Numbered from the stretch's first letter, positions 1-8,354 are shown. The stretch is 64,000 bases of DNA from Bowmanella denitrificans (GCF_002887595.1 NZ_PEBU01000006.1:235634-299633); one strand, 5' to 3'. Notes: generated from the letters alone by a model not told the origin. Program-made: numbers and translations.

Positions 1-76
1 TGGTGGATGGTACTGGGTTCGAACCAGTGACCCCCGCCTTGTAAGGGCGGTGCTCTCCCAGCTGAGCTAACCATCC
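1..76 (-). tRNA. tRNA-Val (UAC), copy 1
   Basis: The reverse complement folds as a full 76-nt tRNA with encoded CCA, a T-loop GGTTCGAACC and anticodon loop CTTACAA, giving anticodon UAC (Val). It begins at the first base of the window, so further copies may lie outside. It is identical to the copies at 110-185 and 219-294 and is the most promoter-distal of those visible. Confidence 0.96.
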
Positions 77-109
77 AGGGAGGATATGCGTTTACTTCAC
101 TAAGTGAAG

Positions 110-185
110 TGGTGGATGGTACTGGGTTCGAACCAGTGACCCCCGCCTTGTAAGGGCGGTGCTCTCCCAGCTGAGCTAACCATCC
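110..185 (-). tRNA. tRNA-Val (UAC), copy 2
   Basis: Identical in sequence to the neighbouring copies, with anticodon UAC and encoded CCA. It is separated from each neighbour by the same 33-bp spacer, which contains a short hairpin (CTTCACT/AGTGAAG). All copies probably come from one transcript started at the promoter near 340-364. Confidence 0.96.
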
Positions 186-218
186 AGGGAGGATATGCGT
201 TTACTTCACTAAGTGAAG

Positions 219-294
219 TGGTGGATGGTACTGGGTTCGAACCAGTGACCCCCGCCTTGTAAGGGCGGTGCTCTCCCAGCTGAGCTAACCATCC
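219..294 (-). tRNA. tRNA-Val (UAC), copy 3
   Basis: Promoter-proximal copy of the tandem tRNA-Val array, with anticodon UAC and encoded CCA. The strong minus-strand promoter at 337-364 lies just upstream. Confidence 0.96.
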
Positions 295-607
295 ATTATT
301 TCACCTTGCCGCAATGTGCTTGGCAAGTGGGGGCGTATTATAGGGGGGCGAGCTTGGCTGTCAACAGTAATTTTAGCGCGATGGTTTGACTGCGCAAAAA
401 GCCATCGCCCTGATGGCATTTTAGGCATACCAGCCTGAATTATCTCATGTTAAATGCCGCTCAGCAGCGGTCTTAGGGTTCAGGATGCCTTTGGTTTGAA
501 CAAAGTTAATCCGCGAAAGCTTTAAACGTCTCAACTGGGTGCCATGATAGGTTTCTGACTTCAAGGCTGGTAAAATGCCGCCACTTTTTTGTTAGACAGG
601 ACAGACT
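295..607. other. Intergenic region between tRNA-Val array and gltX
   Basis: Holds the tRNA-Val promoter (337-364) and a hairpin at 401-417 (GCCATC/GATGGC) that has a T-tract when read on the minus strand and could act as a terminator. The rest should contain the gltX promoter; I see only a -10-like TAAAAT near 571 without a convincing -35. No gene is seen here. Confidence 0.6.
337..364 (-). promoter_or_regulatory. Sigma70-type promoter of the tRNA-Val array
   Basis: On the minus strand there is a perfect -35 TTGACA (359-364), a 16-bp spacer and a perfect -10 TATAAT (337-342). It is followed by a GC-rich discriminator (ACGCCCCC), typical of stringently controlled stable-RNA promoters. Confidence 0.85.
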
Positions 608-2011
608 ATGACAGTGGTGACCCGTTTTGCGCCCAGCCCTACTGGCTATTTACACGTGGGTGGTGCCCGCACCGCGCTTTATTCCTGGCTGTATGCCAAG
701 AGCCAGGGCGGCAAGTTTGTATTGCGTATTGAAGACACCGATATTGAACGGTCAACCCAAGAAGCCATGGATGCCATTTTAGAGGGCATGCAATGGCTGG
801 GATTGGATTGGGATGACGGACCTTATTACCAGACCAAGCGTTTTGACCGCTATAACCAGGTGATAGATTCTCTGCTTGCCGAGGGCAAAGCCTATAAATG
901 TTACTGTTCCCGTGAGCGACTGGATACCTTGCGTGAAGAGCAGATGGCGGCGGGCCTGAAACCCAAGTACGACGGCAAATGTCGCCATGGGGTTGAGCAG
1001 GAAGGCTCTTTTGTGGTGCGATTCAAGAATCCGCAGGATGGTTCGGTAGTGATTAATGACCATATTCGAGGTCGTATTGAGATTGCCAACAGCGAACTGG
1101 ATGACCTGATTATACGCCGTACCGATGGCACACCGACGTATAACTTTTGTGTGGTGGTGGACGACTGGGATATGGGTATTACCCATGTTGTACGTGGTGA
1201 AGATCATATCAATAACACGCCCAGACAGATGAATATTCTGGAGGCCCTGAACGCGCCTTTACCTGAATATGCCCACGTATCCATGATTCTTGGCGATGAT
1301 GGTAAGAAACTGTCGAAGCGCCACGGCGCGGTGAGCGTTATGCAATACCGTGATGATGGCTTTCTGCCTCAGGCTCTGTTGAACTACCTGGTGCGTTTGG
1401 GCTGGTCTCATGGTGATCAGGAGATCTTCAGTCGCGAAGAAATGATCAAGCTGTTCAGTCTGGACGCCATCGGCCAGTCCGCTTCCGCGTTTAATACCGA
1501 CAAGTTGATTTGGTTAAACCAGCACTATATTAAAACCTTACCTGGCGCAGAAGTAGCTGAATATGCCAAGTGGCATTTTGACCAGCAAGGTATTGATATC
1601 AGCCAGGGACCAGCTCTTGAGCAATTACTGGCCATTCAGGCGGACAGGGTTAAAACGCTAAAAGAGCTGGCTGAGACCAGTCGCTATTTCTATCAAGAAT
1701 TTGATGACTTTGATGAGAATGCTGCCAAGAAGCACTTGCGCCCTGTGGCTAAAGAGCCGCTCGAACTGGTGAAACAGAAGCTACTGGCTGTTGTCGATTG
1801 GAATCCAAGCCAAATTCACGATGCCATTAATGCCACAGCTGAAGAGCTGGGGGTGGGGATGGGCAAAGTGGGTATGCCACTGCGGGTGGCGGTAACTGGC
1901 TCTGGTAATTCCCCTTCACTGGATGTCACCCTGGCTTTGTTGAAAAAAGACCAGGTTGCACAGCGTTTGGACAGAGCGCTCATTTATATAGCAAACAGAT
2001 CTGAATCTTAA
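608..2011 (+). CDS. gltX: Glutamate--tRNA ligase
   Basis: Charges tRNA-Glu with glutamate in the cytoplasm. This is a class I synthetase of 467 aa, the usual bacterial length. The N-terminus carries the [13 protein letters not shown] signature with the HIGH-equivalent motif at residues 16-19, and the KMSKS-equivalent KLSKR is at about 234-238. Cysteines at 98, 100 and 125 match the zinc-binding insert of the E. coli-type enzyme. The ATG at 608 follows an AGGACAG ribosome site. Two tRNA-Glu genes lie immediately downstream, so enzyme and substrate tRNA are neighbours. LanB dehydratases use Glu-tRNA, so the product of this gene is also needed by the lanthipeptide cluster at 54.7-63 kb. Confidence 0.98.
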   Translation: MTVVTRFAPSPTGYLHVGGARTALYSWLYAKSQGGKFVLRIEDTDIERSTQEAMDAILEGMQWLGLDWDDGPYYQTKRFDRYNQVIDSLLAEGKAYKCYCSRERLDTLREEQMAAGLKPKYDGKCRHGVEQEGSFVVRFKNPQDGSVVINDHIRGRIEIANSELDDLIIRRTDGTPTYNFCVVVDDWDMGITHVVRGEDHINNTPRQMNILEALNAPLPEYAHVSMILGDDGKKLSKRHGAVSVMQYRDDGFLPQALLNYLVRLGWSHGDQEIFSREEMIKLFSLDAIGQSASAFNTDKLIWLNQHYIKTLPGAEVAEYAKWHFDQQGIDISQGPALEQLLAIQADRVKTLKELAETSRYFYQEFDDFDENAAKKHLRPVAKEPLELVKQKLLAVVDWNPSQIHDAINATAEELGVGMGKVGMPLRVAVTGSGNSPSLDVTLALLKKDQVAQRLDRALIYIANRSES

Positions 2012-2019
2012 AAAAAGCG

Positions 2020-2048
2020 TTGACAGGGAATAGGGGCGTGCCTAGAAT
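2020..2048 (+). promoter_or_regulatory. Promoter of the tRNA-Ala/tRNA-Glu operon
   Basis: Perfect -35 TTGACA (2020-2025), 17-bp spacer, -10 TAGAAT (2043-2048) and a GC-rich discriminator (GCGCCCCGC). This is a strong stable-RNA promoter with the hallmark of stringent control, sitting directly after the gltX stop codon. Confidence 0.88.
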
Positions 2049-2088
2049 GCGCCCCGCTGTCACACAACAGCAACCTGTTACAAATAAT

Positions 2089-2164
<76 letters not shown>

Positions 2165-2193
2165 AATTTTAGGTTACAGTTAATCGCTGTAAC

Positions 2194-2389
2194 TAGTTAC
2201 CAAGCCTAGTTGGTAGCGCAGAATAAATTCAGTAAGGAAAAGGTCGCTCGGTTCACTGGCTCACCTCGCCTTACAGAATTTTAGCGAAGCGGTGCTTCGC
2301 TGACAAAAATTCTGTCCCCTTCGTCTAGAGGCCTAGGACACCGCCCTTTCACGGCGGTAACAGGGGTTCGAATCCCCTAGGGGACGCCA
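2194..2389 (+). repeat. Duplicated tRNA-Glu unit, copy A
   Basis: Leader (from TAGTTACCAAGCC) plus tRNA-Glu. It recurs with only a few substitutions at 2610-2805, an offset of exactly 416 bp. The leader contains a hairpin of the form AGAATTTTAGCGAAGC...GCTTCGCTGACAAAAATTCT just before the tRNA 5' end, possibly a processing signal. Confidence 0.85.
2314..2389 (+). tRNA. tRNA-Glu (UUC), copy 1
   Basis: 76-nt tRNA with encoded CCA, anticodon loop CTTTCAC giving anticodon UUC (Glu), and T-arm GGGGTTCGAATCCCC. The preceding leader of about 120 nt is shared with copy 2. Confidence 0.96.
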
Positions 2390-2404
2390 TATTTAGAACC
2401 AAAG

Positions 2405-2548
2405 GGTTACGCTGTATGTGACAGCGGCACCGACGGGGTGAGAACCCCTGGTTCGACTAAAACGCTGGAGCGTTTTAGAACAGCCGGAAGGCTGGCCCGA
2501 AGGGTTAAAGGCAGGAGCCTGGAATAATCCCCTAGGGGACGCCATATT
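2405..2548 (+). repeat. Diverged repeat ending in a tRNA-Glu 3' fragment
   Basis: A diverged copy of the array element found at 2852-3575. It has the same order of small hairpins (around GAACCCC..GGTTCGAC, AACGCT..AGCGTT, AGCC..GGCT). It ends at 2526-2544 with 19 nt identical to the 3' end of tRNA-Glu including CCA, and the match continues a few bases into the downstream flank. It is not a functional tRNA. Confidence 0.75.
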
Positions 2549-2609
2549 AAGTTTGCAGATGTTAGTTGACAGTTTGCAGAAGGAATGCCGAAAATTGGCT
2601 GTAAGGATA

Positions 2610-2805
2610 TAGTTGCCAAGCCTAGTTGGTAACGCAGAATAGATTCAGTAAGGAAAAGGTCGCTCGGTTCGCTGGCTCACCTCGCCTTACAGAATTTTAG
2701 CGAAGCAGCGCTTCGCTGACAAAAATTCTGTCCCCTTCGTCTAGAGGCCTAGGACACCGCCCTTTCACGGCGGTAACAGGGGTTCGAATCCCCTAGGGGA
2801 CGCCA
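2610..2805 (+). repeat. Duplicated tRNA-Glu unit, copy B
   Basis: Second copy of the leader plus tRNA-Glu block at 2194-2389, differing at only a handful of leader positions. Confidence 0.85.
2730..2805 (+). tRNA. tRNA-Glu (UUC), copy 2
   Basis: Identical to the copy at 2314-2389, with anticodon UUC and encoded CCA. Last tRNA of the operon, followed at once by a strong terminator. Confidence 0.96.
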
Positions 2806-2806
2806 A

Positions 2807-2848
2807 ATAAACAAAAAGCCCGCTCTATGAGCGGGCTTTTTGTTTATT
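2807..2848 (+). terminator. Terminator of the tRNA operon
   Basis: Near-perfect inverted repeat with core AAGCCCGCTC/GAGCGGGCTT, extended by A-rich and T-rich arms, so it can work on both strands. Confidence 0.9.
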
Positions 2849-2851
2849 TAT

Positions 2852-3575
2852 TGTACCCACGAGGGATGCTGAACCCCTTCGGGTTCGACTACAACGCCAG
2901 GAGCGTTGTAGAACAGCCGCAGGCTGGCCCGCAGGGCGAAGGGCAGGAAGCCCGGAGTAATCCCCTGTAGAACACTTAGACTGTGTCAGAAATGACCGGG
3001 GTGTTTTTTTATTTGCTGTACCCACGCGGGATGCAGAACCCCTCCGGGTTCGACTACAACGCCAGGAGCTTTGTAGAACAGCCTTCAGGCTGGCCCGCAG
3101 GGCGAAGGGCAGGAAGCCCGGAGTAATCCCCTGTAGAACACTTAGACTGTGTCAGAAATGACCGGGGTGTTTTTTTATTTGCTGTACCCACGCGGGATGC
3201 AGAACCCCTCCGGGTTCGACTACAACGCCAGGAGCGTTGTAGAACAGCCTTCAGGCTGGCCCGCAGGGCGAAGGGCAGGAAGCCCGGAGTAATCCCCTGT
3301 AGAACACTTAGACTTTGTCAGAAATGACCGGGGTGTTTTTTTATTTGCTGTACCCACGAGGGATGCTGAACCCCTTCGGGTTCGACTACAACGCCAGGAG
3401 CGTTGTAGAACAGCCTTCAGGCTGGCCCGCAGGGCGAAGGGCAGGAAGCCCGGAGTAATCCCCTGTAGAACACTTAGACTGTGTCAGAAATGACCGGGGT
3501 GTTTTTTTATTTGCTGTTCCCACGAGGGATGCTGAACCCCTTCGGGTTCGACTACAACGCCAGGAGCGTTTTTAC
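2852..3575 (+). repeat. Tandem array of about 166-bp rtT-like repeats (4 full copies plus a partial)
   Basis: Units start at about 2852, 3017, 3183, 3349 and 3515 (periods of 165-166 bp); the fifth is cut off near 3570. Each has a fixed series of hairpins (AACCCCTTCGGGTT, CTACAACGCC..GCGTTGTAG, AGCC..GGCT, GGGC..GCCC) and ends with a long CCCC..GGGG stem followed by seven T, so every unit ends in a potential terminator. The piece AATCCCCT in each unit matches the tRNA-Glu 3' half. The array is analogous to the 178-bp tyrT/rtT repeats of E. coli. Short reading frames within it look accidental. Confidence 0.85.
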
Positions 3576-3711
3576 TCATCCCATCCCTGTGGTTCGTCCT
3601 TTGGACAAGCTAAAGCTGTTGATGGTTGCTCCAGGCAACCATGCAGAACAACTACATCCCCGTTAAAGCCATCTATAGTTAGGCACACTACTACCCATTT
3701 TAGACCTGCAA

Positions 3712-4128
3712 ATGTCAGTCAATAAAACCCAGGCCACAGAACATCCAGTCGAAGATTATCTGGCTTCCTTGTCAGATCCAATCCAGCAACAGGACTGCTA
3801 TACATTGCTTAACATAATGCAAACGGAAAGTGGTGAAGCACCGGTGATGTGGGGAGACAGTATGATTGGCTTTGGCCGTTATCATTATCGCTACGAGTCG
3901 GGACGAGAAGGCGATTTCTTTCGAATGGGGTTTTCACCCCGAAAAGGTAAGCTGGCACTTTATATTATGCCTGGCGTTAACCAGTTTGCCGACTTACTAG
4001 ACCAACTGGGTAAATACAAAACCGGAAAATCCTGCCTCTATATAAAATCGCTTGTACAGGTTGATACGAAGACATTGCGCGAGTTAATTGCTGCAGCCTG
4101 GCTGGAAATGGCTAAACGCTATCCATAA
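3712..4128 (+). CDS. DUF1801-domain protein
   Basis: 138 aa, resembling the DUF1801/YdhG-like family of small cytoplasmic proteins of unknown biochemical role. The recognisable parts are the central WGDSMIGFGRYHYRY stretch, then a strand-rich FSPRKGKLALYIMPG, and a C-terminal helix ending in a LRELIAAAWLEMAKRYP pattern. It stands alone between the repeat array and the next operon. The family call is by eye; no function can be inferred from the context. Confidence 0.85.
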   Translation: MSVNKTQATEHPVEDYLASLSDPIQQQDCYTLLNIMQTESGEAPVMWGDSMIGFGRYHYRYESGREGDFFRMGFSPRKGKLALYIMPGVNQFADLLDQLGKYKTGKSCLYIKSLVQVDTKTLRELIAAAWLEMAKRYP

Positions 4129-4199
4129 AGCGTATCTGCGCATTTGTTTCAGCGCTGTTTTGCGGCACAATAGCGGCAATTCCATTGATGGACCTTATT

Positions 4200-4586
4200 A
4201 TGTCGCAATCAAGCCCTTGTTTAGACGATCTGCTTCAACAAGACCCTGAGAGCAGGGCCGAGTTCTGTTTGCAGTACTTAGCCAGCCATCACTATCTGTT
4301 TGGACTTGAAGCTAAGCAGGGCTGGGTCATGCTAAGTGCTGAAGGCGACGCCTGCACACCATTATTTCCCGATATGCAAAGCGCTCAGTTGTGGCTTAGC
4401 CAGCAATATCCAGAATGTAAACCCAAAAAAATAACCCTGATTGAGTTGCAACAAACCTTGTTCGGTCAGTGGCGTGAAGATGAGGTGTTACTGATGTTGT
4501 TTCCGCTGGCTGACGAAGAGGAAGGCATCATGGTGAAAGTGGAGGAGTTGCAGGCTGCGCTGGCTGAAGAACAGGGTAGTCAGTGA
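4200..4586 (+). CDS. DUF2750-like protein
   Basis: 128 aa from the ATG at 4200; an ATG at 4188 in the same frame is an alternative. The pattern of a hydrophobic strand with GW (LEAKQGWVML), a PLFPD turn, WLSQQYPECKP and a C-terminal LMLFPLADEEEGIMV resembles the DUF2750 family, whose role is unknown. Its stop overlaps the start of the next gene by 4 bp, making it the first gene of a three-gene unit ending in the SufE-like gene. Confidence 0.65.
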   Translation: MSQSSPCLDDLLQQDPESRAEFCLQYLASHHYLFGLEAKQGWVMLSAEGDACTPLFPDMQSAQLWLSQQYPECKPKKITLIELQQTLFGQWREDEVLLMLFPLADEEEGIMVKVEELQAALAEEQGSQ

Positions 4587-5137
4587 AACATTTCCCCTTA
4601 GTTGGTCTGGGAGACAGTAACGCGCAATTTAAGGTGTATATTGCCAATCGCCCCAAGCTACCTCAATACTTGTCTCTCAGCAGCCAACTGACGCTGAAAC
4701 AGAACGACATTGCGACCATCGGCCAGGCCTGCGGCAATGGTTGGCGTAAAGTGTTTAATGTATATGCCAAGCTGATGTTTGCGCTGCAGGCGCAAGGTGT
4801 GCACCTTGCCCATGGGTTTTCCAGTTGGCAGCAATATCGCGATCAACGTATGTTGCAGAGTCAGTCCTCGACAGCCTTAATGTTTTCGCCCCCGGTGCTT
4901 GATGAGCAACAACCGGCTATTCAGGTTATCTGTGGCCGCACTTATGCGCAGCAACTGGATGCTGAGTACGGCTTAAGACTGTTCTGGTTAAATGCTGAAT
5001 TTGCCGTGAGTCCAATGTATCGCTTGTTTGTTTGCCCTTATTTTGATTATCGCCAGCTAAGCAACCTAAAGATTGCCTATCTACAAACGCTGATAGGTGA
5101 ATATGGCGCATCGGCAAATGCTAAGGAACGGCTTTGA
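4583..5137 (+). CDS. Conserved hypothetical protein (possible DUF6942 type)
   Basis: 184 aa with a GTG start inside the GTGA overlap with the previous stop, and a 4-bp overlap with the next gene. I see no signal peptide, membrane segment or catalytic motif; it looks like a soluble cytoplasmic protein. It may belong to a conserved Alteromonadales hypothetical family (DUF6942 comes to mind, but I am unsure). Tight coupling to the CsdE-like gene suggests co-expression only. Confidence 0.7.
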   Translation: MKHFPLVGLGDSNAQFKVYIANRPKLPQYLSLSSQLTLKQNDIATIGQACGNGWRKVFNVYAKLMFALQAQGVHLAHGFSSWQQYRDQRMLQSQSSTALMFSPPVLDEQQPAIQVICGRTYAQQLDAEYGLRLFWLNAEFAVSPMYRLFVCPYFDYRQLSNLKIAYLQTLIGEYGASANAKERL

Positions 5138-5544
5138 ATCTTCCGATAGCTGAAAAAGTGCATCAGGCTAAGGGCTGGGATGCACAAATGCGGGAATTAA
5201 TGCTGGCTGGCAGCTCACTAGCGGTTTTGCCTGAAGCCCTGCGCGTGGCCCAGTTTGAAGTGCAAGGCTGTGAAAGTCAGGTATGGTTAAATTGTAAGAT
5301 CCAAAGCGCAGGTACACTTTCGATAACCGCCTGGTCAACCAGCAAGGTGATCCGTGGCCTGCTGGCTTTGATGCTGGAAGCGCTACAAAATTGCAATGTA
5401 GAGGAAGTACTGCAATTCGATATGCAAGCCTATATGCAACAACTTGGGCTGGAGAGGCATCTCAGTCAGTCCCGAAACAGCGGTCTGCGCGCCGTTATGC
5501 AGCATATTCAGCAGCAATGTCGACTACACAGCCAACAACCCTGA
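5134..5544 (+). CDS. csdE: SufE/CsdE-family sulfur acceptor
   Basis: 136 aa, a sulfur-transfer protein that takes persulfide sulfur from a cysteine desulfurase. The conserved acceptor cysteine is in VQGCESQVWL (Cys46), followed by the family pattern ending in LSQSRNSGLRAVMQHI. A TTG start overlapping the previous stop by 4 bp is the only start that keeps the whole domain. In E. coli csdE sits with csdA and tcdA (csdL); here tcdA lies 1.4 kb away on the other strand and no csdA is present. SufE versus CsdE cannot be settled from sequence alone, but the nearby tcdA favours CsdE. Confidence 0.8.
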   Translation: MNLPIAEKVHQAKGWDAQMRELMLAGSSLAVLPEALRVAQFEVQGCESQVWLNCKIQSAGTLSITAWSTSKVIRGLLALMLEALQNCNVEEVLQFDMQAYMQQLGLERHLSQSRNSGLRAVMQHIQQQCRLHSQQP

Positions 5545-5559
5545 AATTTAGGTATAAGC

Positions 5560-6969
5560 ATGGAACGCGATTCTTTACCCACAGACAGTCATGCGCGGTT
5601 AAAGCCAATCTCTGAGCAGCAGCGTTATATCGTTCTGGATATTCTGCGAGGTTTCGCCCTGTGCGGGATCCTGTTTATGAATATCGAATGGTTTAATCGG
5701 CCTATGGCCGACTTTGGTGATTTGGACAGCAGTCAGCGGGGCTGGCATCACAGCGCTGACTGGCTGGTGAGTTTTGCCGTGGAAGGTAAGTTCTACACGC
5801 TGTTTGCCCTGCTGTTTGGGATGGGATTTGCCATCATGTGGCGACAAGCCAGGCACAAAGGCAACCAGGCTGTAGCCTGGTTTATTCGCCGTCTGGTGGT
5901 GTTGTTTGTATTTGGCCTGTTACACCTCAGCTTGTTGTGGAGCGGCGATATACTCAATACCTATGCACTGGGAGGCTTTATGCTGATAGGGCTGGTACTG
6001 GCTTATGAACGCGGCAACTTGCAGGCATTTAACCACACAGCAGCACAGTTAAAACTGGCCATGCTATGGTTATTGATACCTGTAGCTTTAACGGTGGTGG
6101 TAGGGGCGGTCGTTAGTGCCAGACAGGACCAGCAGGACATCCAGTCCCACTGGCAATATCAACAGACGCTGGATGCGCGAGCCCAGTTGCTGATATCCGG
6201 CGCAAAGGCGCTGCCAATCGATACTGCCAGCACTGATTTAAGTGAACTGCAAGCCTTGGAGCAGGCCGCCGCCGAGGTGGCTGATGAACATCAGCAAAAT
6301 CTTAGTACTTCGATGGCAGAACAGCTGGTGCTGACGACGGGTAGCTTCTGGCAGGCTACTCAGCATAGGTTGACTTATATACCATTGGCATTGGGCATGA
6401 GCCTTGCTCTTTGCCTGTTTGTTATTGTGCCATTGTTTTTAATTGGTTATGCCCTGGTACGGGGCGAAATTATTCAACAATATCAGCACTATTTAGCGTA
6501 CTGGCGGGTGCTTACCCTGGCTGGACTGGGATTGGGTAGCAGTTTGGCTGTACCGGCGTTATTGCTGGCATCACACCCGGCGGCGCAGATCGATCCCTGG
6601 TTGAACTTTACCGCACAGGGCATGAACTACCTAAGCCAGTATCTGATGAGCGTCGGCTATCTGGGCGGCATGCTCTGGTTGCTGTGTCAGGCTAAATGGC
6701 TGGCTCGCTTGTCGGGTCTTGCGGCGATGGGCAGAATGGCACTGAGTTTGTACCTGATGCAGTCGCTGATGCTCAGTCTGATCTTTTTCGGATATGGCCT
6801 TGGCTGGTATGGTCAGATTGACCGGGCCTGGCAGTTGCTCATGGCCGTGGTTATCTTACTGCTACAGTACGGCTTTAGTCGTTGGTGGCTGAAACACTTC
6901 CACTTCGGTCCGCTGGAATGGGTATGGCGCTGCCTGACCTATATGGCCTGGCAGCCGTTTCGTCGCTAA
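5560..6969 (+). CDS. DUF418-family membrane protein
   Basis: 469 aa, a polytopic inner-membrane protein. The N-terminal RYIVLDILRGFALCGILFMNI and a long C-terminal block of paired hydrophobic segments are typical of DUF418 (YeiB-like) proteins, which belong to the wider acyltransferase-like membrane group. About eight hydrophobic segments are visible, with a charged, Gln/Ala-rich loop around residues 190-250. It follows csdE by 15 bp and converges with tcdA. Substrate and function are unknown. Confidence 0.88.
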   Translation: MERDSLPTDSHARLKPISEQQRYIVLDILRGFALCGILFMNIEWFNRPMADFGDLDSSQRGWHHSADWLVSFAVEGKFYTLFALLFGMGFAIMWRQARHKGNQAVAWFIRRLVVLFVFGLLHLSLLWSGDILNTYALGGFMLIGLVLAYERGNLQAFNHTAAQLKLAMLWLLIPVALTVVVGAVVSARQDQQDIQSHWQYQQTLDARAQLLISGAKALPIDTASTDLSELQALEQAAAEVADEHQQNLSTSMAEQLVLTTGSFWQATQHRLTYIPLALGMSLALCLFVIVPLFLIGYALVRGEIIQQYQHYLAYWRVLTLAGLGLGSSLAVPALLLASHPAAQIDPWLNFTAQGMNYLSQYLMSVGYLGGMLWLLCQAKWLARLSGLAAMGRMALSLYLMQSLMLSLIFFGYGLGWYGQIDRAWQLLMAVVILLLQYGFSRWWLKHFHFGPLEWVWRCLTYMAWQPFRR

Positions 6970-6975
6970 GCTGTT

Positions 6976-7773
6976 TCAGGGCTCAACCTGTTGTCTTTGG
7001 CAGCGCTGTAAATATTTATCAATAACTCTGGCGGCGGCCACAAAACCAAAAGTACCGGTTACCGCCACGGCGGCACCAAAGCCCGAATTACAATCCAGTT
7101 TTACACTGCCGTCATGAAATTGCTTGGTATGGCACACTGTGCCGTCGGTCTGCGGATATTTAAGCTGCTCGGTGGAATAGACACAATCTACTGCAAAGCG
7201 TCTTTTGGGGTTGCTGGTAAAGCCATAATCCCTGCGCAGTAAAGAGCGTACTTTGGCTGCCAGAGGGTCCTGACTGGTTTTACTTAAATCTGCCACCCCG
7301 ACCTGGGTCGGGTCGGTTTGACCACCGGCGCCCCCTATGGTGAGTACGGGGAACTTCTTGCGTTTACAATGTGCAATCATCGCGGCTTTGGCATTAACCG
7401 AATCGGTGGCGTCAATCACATAGTCAAAGCCATTGAGATACACACCAACATTATCCGGGGTGACAAAGTCTTCAATGCAGTTCACCTGACAGGCAGGGTT
7501 GATCAGGCGGATGCGCGCTGCCATCACTTCCACCTTACTTTGTCCAACCGTATTCTGCAGGGCGTGAATTTGGCGGTTGGTGTTGGTGGTGCAAATGTCA
7601 TCAAGATCGATCAGGGTCAGCTTACCCACTGCGGTTCTGGCCAATGCCTCGGCCACCCAGCATCCAACGCCACCTATACCCACCACACAAAAATGTGCCT
7701 GGCTCAGCCAAAGGGCCTGCTGATGCCCGTATAACCGGCTGGTGCCACCAAATCGTTGTTGAAAATCGCTCAT
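6976..7773 (-). CDS. tcdA: tRNA threonylcarbamoyladenosine dehydratase
   Basis: 265 aa E1-like/ThiF-fold enzyme that cyclises t6A37 of tRNAs to ct6A in an ATP-dependent reaction. The nucleotide-binding GIGGVG motif is at residues 32-37, followed by LIDLDDI and NRQIHAL, both typical of the family. It belongs with the CsdA/CsdE sulfur relay, whose E component is encoded at 5134-5544. The start codon lies only 23 bp from the left attachment site of the prophage, so the native upstream promoter region has been replaced by prophage DNA. Confidence 0.95.
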   Translation of the reverse strand: MSDFQQRFGGTSRLYGHQQALWLSQAHFCVVGIGGVGCWVAEALARTAVGKLTLIDLDDICTTNTNRQIHALQNTVGQSKVEVMAARIRLINPACQVNCIEDFVTPDNVGVYLNGFDYVIDATDSVNAKAAMIAHCKRKKFPVLTIGGAGGQTDPTQVGVADLSKTSQDPLAAKVRSLLRRDYGFTSNPKRRFAVDCVYSTEQLKYPQTDGTVCHTKQFHDGSVKLDCNSGFGAAVAVTGTFGFVAAARVIDKYLQRCQRQQVEP

Positions 7774-7795
7774 ACCAGATCAAGCTCAAAAACAG

Positions 7796-7815
7796 GGGCC
7801 GCACTATAGCACAAT
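7796..7815. repeat. Left attachment site
   Basis: GGGCCGCACTATAGCACAAT, identical to 22530-22549; the flanking bases differ. It lies 23 bp upstream of the tcdA start codon. On the minus strand the site contains TATAGT, a possible -10 of tcdA. Confidence 0.88.
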
Positions 7816-7958
7816 TGTTGTCCCTTGAACCCTGCTTAATTCCTTTGAAAGCCTTGCTGTTACTGGATTCTCTAATTTTCCTGCTTTTTTGTGATTCGAA
7901 TGCTCGCGGCTGTATGGCTTTTGAGCGGTTTAAAGTTTTCTGCTTAAGCTACAGGCGT

Positions 7959-7985
7959 AAAAAAAGCCGCAATAATGCAGCTTAT
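7959..7985 (-). terminator. Terminator of the repressor gene
   Basis: On the minus strand AAGCTGC-loop-GCGGCTT followed by a run of T, starting 16 bp past the repressor stop codon. Confidence 0.7.
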
Positions 7986-8000
7986 TTGTTCAGAAAATTG

Positions 8001-8249
8001 TTATGACGCCAGACGTCTAAATGCCTCTGCAACCCTTGGATTATGTAGCTTTTCGGCATATACGGCTAGGTACAGGCGCTCGGGCGGAATGCCGCTAACT
8101 TCAGACATTCTATCTAGAATTTCATCAGAGGGGAGTCTGTAACCATTTCTATAGCTGCTAAATGATTGGCGGCTAATGCCCAGTTTTTTTGCTGTCGCAT
8201 AGTCAGAAGACCCAGCCGCAATGGCATTTAATGCTTCTTGAAAAGTCAT
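8001..8249 (-). CDS. Prophage Cro/CI-type HTH repressor
   Basis: 82 aa, almost entirely a helix-turn-helix domain: DYATAKKLGISRQSFSSYRNGYRLPSDEILDRMSEVSG at about residues 16-52. The C-terminal tail (AEKLHNPRVAEAF) resembles small phage regulators of the DUF3693 type. It is transcribed away from the rest of the prophage, with the candidate operators at 8311-8354 between it and the rightward early genes, the usual layout of a lysogeny switch. Confidence 0.82.
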   Translation of the reverse strand: MTFQEALNAIAAGSSDYATAKKLGISRQSFSSYRNGYRLPSDEILDRMSEVSGIPPERLYLAVYAEKLHNPRVAEAFRRLAS

Positions 8250-8310
8250 ATTTTTGGCCCGTTTCTGTAGTTCGCTTGCCCAATATAGTTTAGGCGTAAG
8301 CGGATCGCAA

Positions 8311-8354
8311 TACGTCCGCTACCCTGTGGACGGATGTACGCAACCCTGTGTACA
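8311..8354. promoter_or_regulatory. Candidate repressor operator cluster
   Basis: Two overlapping dyads: TACGTCCG (8311-8318) with CGGATGTA (8331-8338), and TGTAC (8335-8339) with GTACA (8350-8354). A direct repeat ACCCTGTG occurs twice about 20 bp apart within them. The position between the divergent repressor and early genes fits an operator. Confidence 0.55.

Larger units (their letters stand above)
1..294 (-). repeat. Tandem tRNA-Val array, 109-bp period
   Basis: Three exact repeats of tRNA (76 bp) plus spacer (33 bp). The spacers are identical too, so the array grew by recent unequal exchange or is kept homogeneous by gene conversion. Confidence 0.9.

Noticed and set aside
2407-3025. 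Minus-strand frames of 70 and 66 aa in the tRNA/repeat region
   Set aside because: They cover tRNA-derived hairpins and repeats and have no protein-like features.
2852-3575. CRISPR array or transposon for the 166-bp repeats
   Set aside because: Units are contiguous without unique spacers, and no transposase or terminal inverted repeats are present.
3481-3666. 61-aa open frame at the end of the repeat array
   Set aside because: It starts inside the 166-bp repeat, and equivalent frames in other units are accidental. No ribosome site or domain.
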